In this document: one piece after another, positions 12,562-15,071 of the stretch | Numbering within the stretch: position 1 is the stretch's first letter | Layout: each line of letters opens with the position of its first letter | From: an uncultured Solobacterium sp. | GTDB lineage: Bacteria > Bacillota_I > Bacilli_A > Erysipelotrichales > Erysipelotrichaceae | NCBI GenBank assembly: GCA_927911475.1 | Contig: CAKMPP010000042.1 | Span: forward strand, 1 to 15,071 | Direction of reading: 5' to 3' | DNA length: 15,071 bases | Made by a program: the position numbers and the translations under genes | The notes under the pieces: generated by a model | What the model was told of the DNA's origin: nothing | Seen by the model: the letters and a program-made list of their open reading frames with translations, nothing else | Database searches by the model: none

Positions 12562-14874
12562 TTATCGATAAGACTTCTTCATATAGGCAATGGATACCAC
12601 TGCTAGTGAAGAAAGACATAGGATAGCCATATACCAAGCCATTTGGTTATGGTCAGCTGTCTTTGGTGTAGAGATACCTACCCAACGATAGACATGTGTA
12701 GTATCACCATTTATCGCTGTATTTGTTGATACATATACATATCCATCAAATACTTCTGGACCAAATGTTCCATAGACTGTTTCCTTAATTGGCGTACCAT
12801 CTTCTGTTACCCAATTTGTCTTCACGCGGTATGTATAGATAAAATCTAATAGATTCATCTGATCAGATGAAAGTGTTAAATTCTTACTTTCATAATCCAC
12901 TGCATAATCTGGTATCAATTTTCCATATCTAAAGAGTACTGTAAATAGGTTATCATTTCCTGTATCTTCCTGCGCAAGAACTCTTCCTTGATCATCAATA
13001 TAACGAATTCGCCAGCTTGTCGGCTTACGATTAACCCATTTTGCATAGATTGTCATATCATATGCAATCGATTCATTGATATCAAAAGGTTGCGTAAATG
13101 CTGGATCTTTATACCATCCATCAAACCAATATCCATCTTTAGAAGGAATATTTGGAATATCTTTACGAACACTAGACATCATCGGAATCGTTACAGTTGC
13201 AGGAAGTAGAGATGTAGCACCATTACTAACAACCGTAACATTTACCCTTGGTTCTTCCCATCTTGCGTATAGAAAACGGTCATGGCTAGACATTGTTGCG
13301 TTCTCTTTCAACATAGTACCCTCTTGGAATGTATCAGTTGTATACCAACCCGTAAATACATAGTGTGATGGTACATTGCTTGGCTTAACTGGATTATTTA
13401 GGATATTTTGGTAGTTGGATAATGGCTCTCCATAATAGAGATTTAGTACTGTTCCATCTGTATTTTCTAGGTGGAGATTATACTTATTACGTGTTTTATA
13501 TACGTGCATATATGTTTGGCCATCACCATCATAATCATTTACCACTTGATTATTGTTATATACAACAATCAATGAGCCACCAGTATATGCAGTTAAATCA
13601 GGGTTAGACGCATTAACATCTATCGTGTACTCATCTACTCCATTCGTCCAATAATAATAGGAATAGTTAAATGCGGCTGTATTAGGGAAATATACACTAA
13701 ACTTACTGTAAGTAAGTGTATCTACATCCCAAATACGATTATTTGGATTTCTTGACCATGTACCATCAGGATTTTGTTCATGATAGATTACATGAATTTT
13801 CTTTGCACTAGGAGCCACAGCTATTTTTCTAGCATGGAATTCCAAATGATATGGATCGACATTAAAGAATTGTTGTTCTGTAAAGGTAGGTGGTGTCTTG
13901 TCATAGTGAGAACTTGCATTATTAGGTGCAGACCATAGATATGTTAGGTCAATGCTAAAAATACCATCTGTCTTATGCCCATAGATTCCTTGGTATGACT
14001 CACGACGCTCTTCTGTATTTGTAGAAAAGTTATAATACACAAGTGTAATTGTCATCACCGGACGATCATAGTAGACATTCACCACAGTTGAACCATCCGC
14101 TAAGACAAGCTTTGTCGCATTTTCTGCATCAGTCTTTACCTGATTGTATTTACGATATGTCGTATCGTATTGTGGACCGTTATAGACAACCGTACTATTT
14201 ACATTCTGCGTCTTTGTCTCGGTATTGAATAGTGAGTAGGTCTTTTGTGCATCTGTAAAGGATAATTCATCCGTTGCGTTTTGATACCAATAATTAATAA
14301 TATATGTCGATTGGAATGGAATATCATACTCTGCATAGACATGCATATCCTCTGCTGGTTGTATTCCAGCATTCCATGTCTGTAAAGTACCTGTGCTATC
14401 CTGATATGCCCAACGAATAAATACCTTGCCTGGAATCGTTGGTTGAGTTGGTTGTGTCTGTGTACTTTCGTATAAATATGTTAAATGGAAATCTTGTGCT
14501 GGATCACCTGTATGAAAATATGTTGTTAACTTCTTTCTTGCATAATAAACAGAAACCGTAATATCTCCACTTGGTGCTATCTGTACCTGTTCAGGAATCA
14601 GAGCTTGAAACCCAGGATATGTTCGATTGGCGAGTGCCTGTGTCATATCCCCTACATTACCTGTAAGAGTTTCATATTCTGCCAAGGATTCATCTTCATA
14701 GCTGCCAGACAATGTCTGACGAATATGTCGAACGGTATAAGTTCTAGTCGTTGGTACTGGTTGTGTTGTAGGTGTTGATGAATCTGCGAATACTGCAGTA
14801 GAAATTGTGGTCACACAAATACTACATACCATCAGCAGAGCACAAAGAAAACTAATCACTCTGATTTTCTTCAT
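12562..14874 (-). CDS. Secreted, probably sortase-anchored surface protein with InlB-type repeats
   Basis: A 770-residue cell-surface protein. Residues 1-30 form a signal peptide (MKKIRV, then hydrophobic, cleavage after VFA). A Thr/Pro-rich spacer follows. The body has Listeria-Bacteroides/InlB B-type repeats ending in W-x-x-x...YAxW, clearest at about 504-539 (YVFTGWY...LYARW) and 581-613 (GYWFDGWY...IYAKW) and degenerate at 149-183. Between these are beta-repeat strands ending in a VYY motif (ITVSVYYAR, VVNVYYDR, VLNLYYGE). The C-terminus has TPKTAD (736-741), a 20-residue hydrophobic helix and KKSYR, the layout of an LPXTG-like sorting signal. The start at 14874 has GGAGG 7 bases upstream; the earlier ATG at 14889 does not. 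Adhesion or another host/surface contact is likely, but no binding domain is recognised. Confidence 0.9.
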   Translation of the reverse strand: MKKIRVISFLCALLMVCSICVTTISTAVFADSSTPTTQPVPTTRTYTVRHIRQTLSGSYEDESLAEYETLTGNVGDMTQALANRTYPGFQALIPEQVQIAPSGDITVSVYYARKKLTTYFHTGDPAQDFHLTYLYESTQTQPTQPTIPGKVFIRWAYQDSTGTLQTWNAGIQPAEDMHVYAEYDIPFQSTYIINYWYQNATDELSFTDAQKTYSLFNTETKTQNVNSTVVYNGPQYDTTYRKYNQVKTDAENATKLVLADGSTVVNVYYDRPVMTITLVYYNFSTNTEERRESYQGIYGHKTDGIFSIDLTYLWSAPNNASSHYDKTPPTFTEQQFFNVDPYHLEFHARKIAVAPSAKKIHVIYHEQNPDGTWSRNPNNRIWDVDTLTYSKFSVYFPNTAAFNYSYYYWTNGVDEYTIDVNASNPDLTAYTGGSLIVVYNNNQVVNDYDGDGQTYMHVYKTRNKYNLHLENTDGTVLNLYYGEPLSNYQNILNNPVKPSNVPSHYVFTGWYTTDTFQEGTMLKENATMSSHDRFLYARWEEPRVNVTVVSNGATSLLPATVTIPMMSSVRKDIPNIPSKDGYWFDGWYKDPAFTQPFDINESIAYDMTIYAKWVNRKPTSWRIRYIDDQGRVLAQEDTGNDNLFTVLFRYGKLIPDYAVDYESKNLTLSSDQMNLLDFIYTYRVKTNWVTEDGTPIKETVYGTFGPEVFDGYVYVSTNTAINGDTTHVYRWVGISTPKTADHNQMAWYMAILCLSSLAVVSIAYMKKSYR

Positions 14875-14901
14875 TCTTTGTCCTCCCATAAATATAGAGT
14901 T

Positions 14902-14929
14902 ATTTTAGCACGCAAAAGGAAATTGTAAT
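14902..14929 (-). promoter_or_regulatory. Possible promoter of the surface-protein gene
   Basis: On the minus strand ATTACA (14924-14929) and TAAAAT (14902-14907) are 16 bases apart, four and five of six matches. The region from 14890 to 14974 is AT-rich and other pairs can be found, so this is tentative. Confidence 0.4.
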
Positions 14930-14974
14930 CATTTTTTGATGTTGTTTTTTACAAAAAGTTGATATTAATCTAGT

Positions 14975-15003
14975 AAAAAAACATGAATACAAAGCGTATC
15001 CAT
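14975..15003 (-). terminator. Terminator of the gene entering from the right edge
   Basis: On the minus strand ATGGATAC and GTATTCAT (one G-T pair) form an 8-bp stem with a GCTTT loop, followed by G and seven Ts (14975-14981). It lies 8 bases past a stop codon at 15012, which supports the partial gene there. Confidence 0.75.
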
Positions 15004-15011
15004 CGTTCGTT

Positions 15012-15071
15012 TTATAACTGATAAAGTTTTGTTTGACAACGTTCTAGTAGTTGGTAAATATCATACTCTCC
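15012..15071 (-). CDS. C-terminal end of an unidentified gene (partial at window edge)
   Basis: One minus-strand frame is open from the window edge and reads GEYDIYQLLERCQTKLYQL before TAA at 15012-15014. The residues look like an amphipathic C-terminal helix, the spacing to the terminator is natural, and the other two minus frames stop sooner or look worse. Nineteen residues are too few to name a family. Confidence 0.55.
   Translation of the reverse strand, partial: GEYDIYQLLERCQTKLYQL

Noticed and set aside
12988..13607. Plus-strand frames opposite the surface-protein gene
   Set aside because: They are shadows with biased composition and no ribosome binding sites.
15033..15071. Plus-strand promoter with TTGACA at 15033
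   Set aside because: No acceptable -10 follows at normal spacing, and the site lies within the probable minus-strand partial gene.
1..15071. CRISPR arrays, insertion sequences, phage genes, tRNA or rRNA
   Set aside because: No direct repeat arrays, transposase frames, integrase sites or RNA-gene signatures were seen on either strand.

Overview
This window reads as ordinary chromosome from an AT-rich, low-GC Gram-positive bacterium (Firmicutes/Bacillota). The evidence is a Rex-type operator on adhE, a tetrahydrofolate riboswitch on an ECF folate transporter gene, a yrrN/yrrO-like U32 pair, GGAGG-type ribosome binding sites, and a signal-peptide surface protein with a TPKTAD sortase-like tail. 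The Erysipelotrichia (Solobacterium/Bulleidia-like relatives) are my best guess at class level, but this is inference from style and not proven.

Layout. (1) 1-2800, plus strand: adhE, a bifunctional aldehyde-alcohol dehydrogenase with promoter and Rex-like operator, interrupted near its 3' end by a one-base shift. (2) 2810-4706, minus strand, converging on adhE: a three-gene unit of a SAM methyltransferase (frame broken at codon ~7), a TrmH/SpoU-family RNA methyltransferase and a small ParB-like protein. (3) 4751-7605, minus strand: a tightly coupled RNA-modification operon with two peptidase-U32 proteins (yrrN-like, yrrO-like; tRNA U34 hydroxylation family) followed by a second SpoU-family RNA methyltransferase, closed by a GAAA-loop terminator. 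(4) 7625-11231, plus strand: a THF riboswitch and folT; then a PLP-homeostasis protein (YggS/PLPBP), a class I/II aminotransferase (two frame breaks) and a zinc-dependent phospholipase C-like protein, ending in a bidirectional terminator. (5) 11230-14929, minus strand: a pyrophosphatase-like small protein, a TM1586-type nitroreductase and a 770-residue repeat-containing surface protein, each with its own promoter. (6) 15012-15071: the tail of one more minus-strand gene and its terminator.

Together the genes cover fermentation/redox balance (adhE with Rex), RNA modification (two SpoU enzymes and the U32 pair), folate uptake and PLP handling next to a PLP enzyme. I found no mobile element, CRISPR array, tRNA/rRNA or phage gene, and no convincing new multi-gene system. 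The most interesting signals are: four frame interruptions in three genes, every one repaired by removing a single A from an A-run; two genes whose -10 box lies so close to the ATG that the mRNA is probably leaderless; a small hairpin sitting between the only Shine-Dalgarno sequence and the ATG of the phospholipase-like gene; and a folT leader in which two mutually exclusive hairpins control a ribosome binding site buried in a terminator-like stem.
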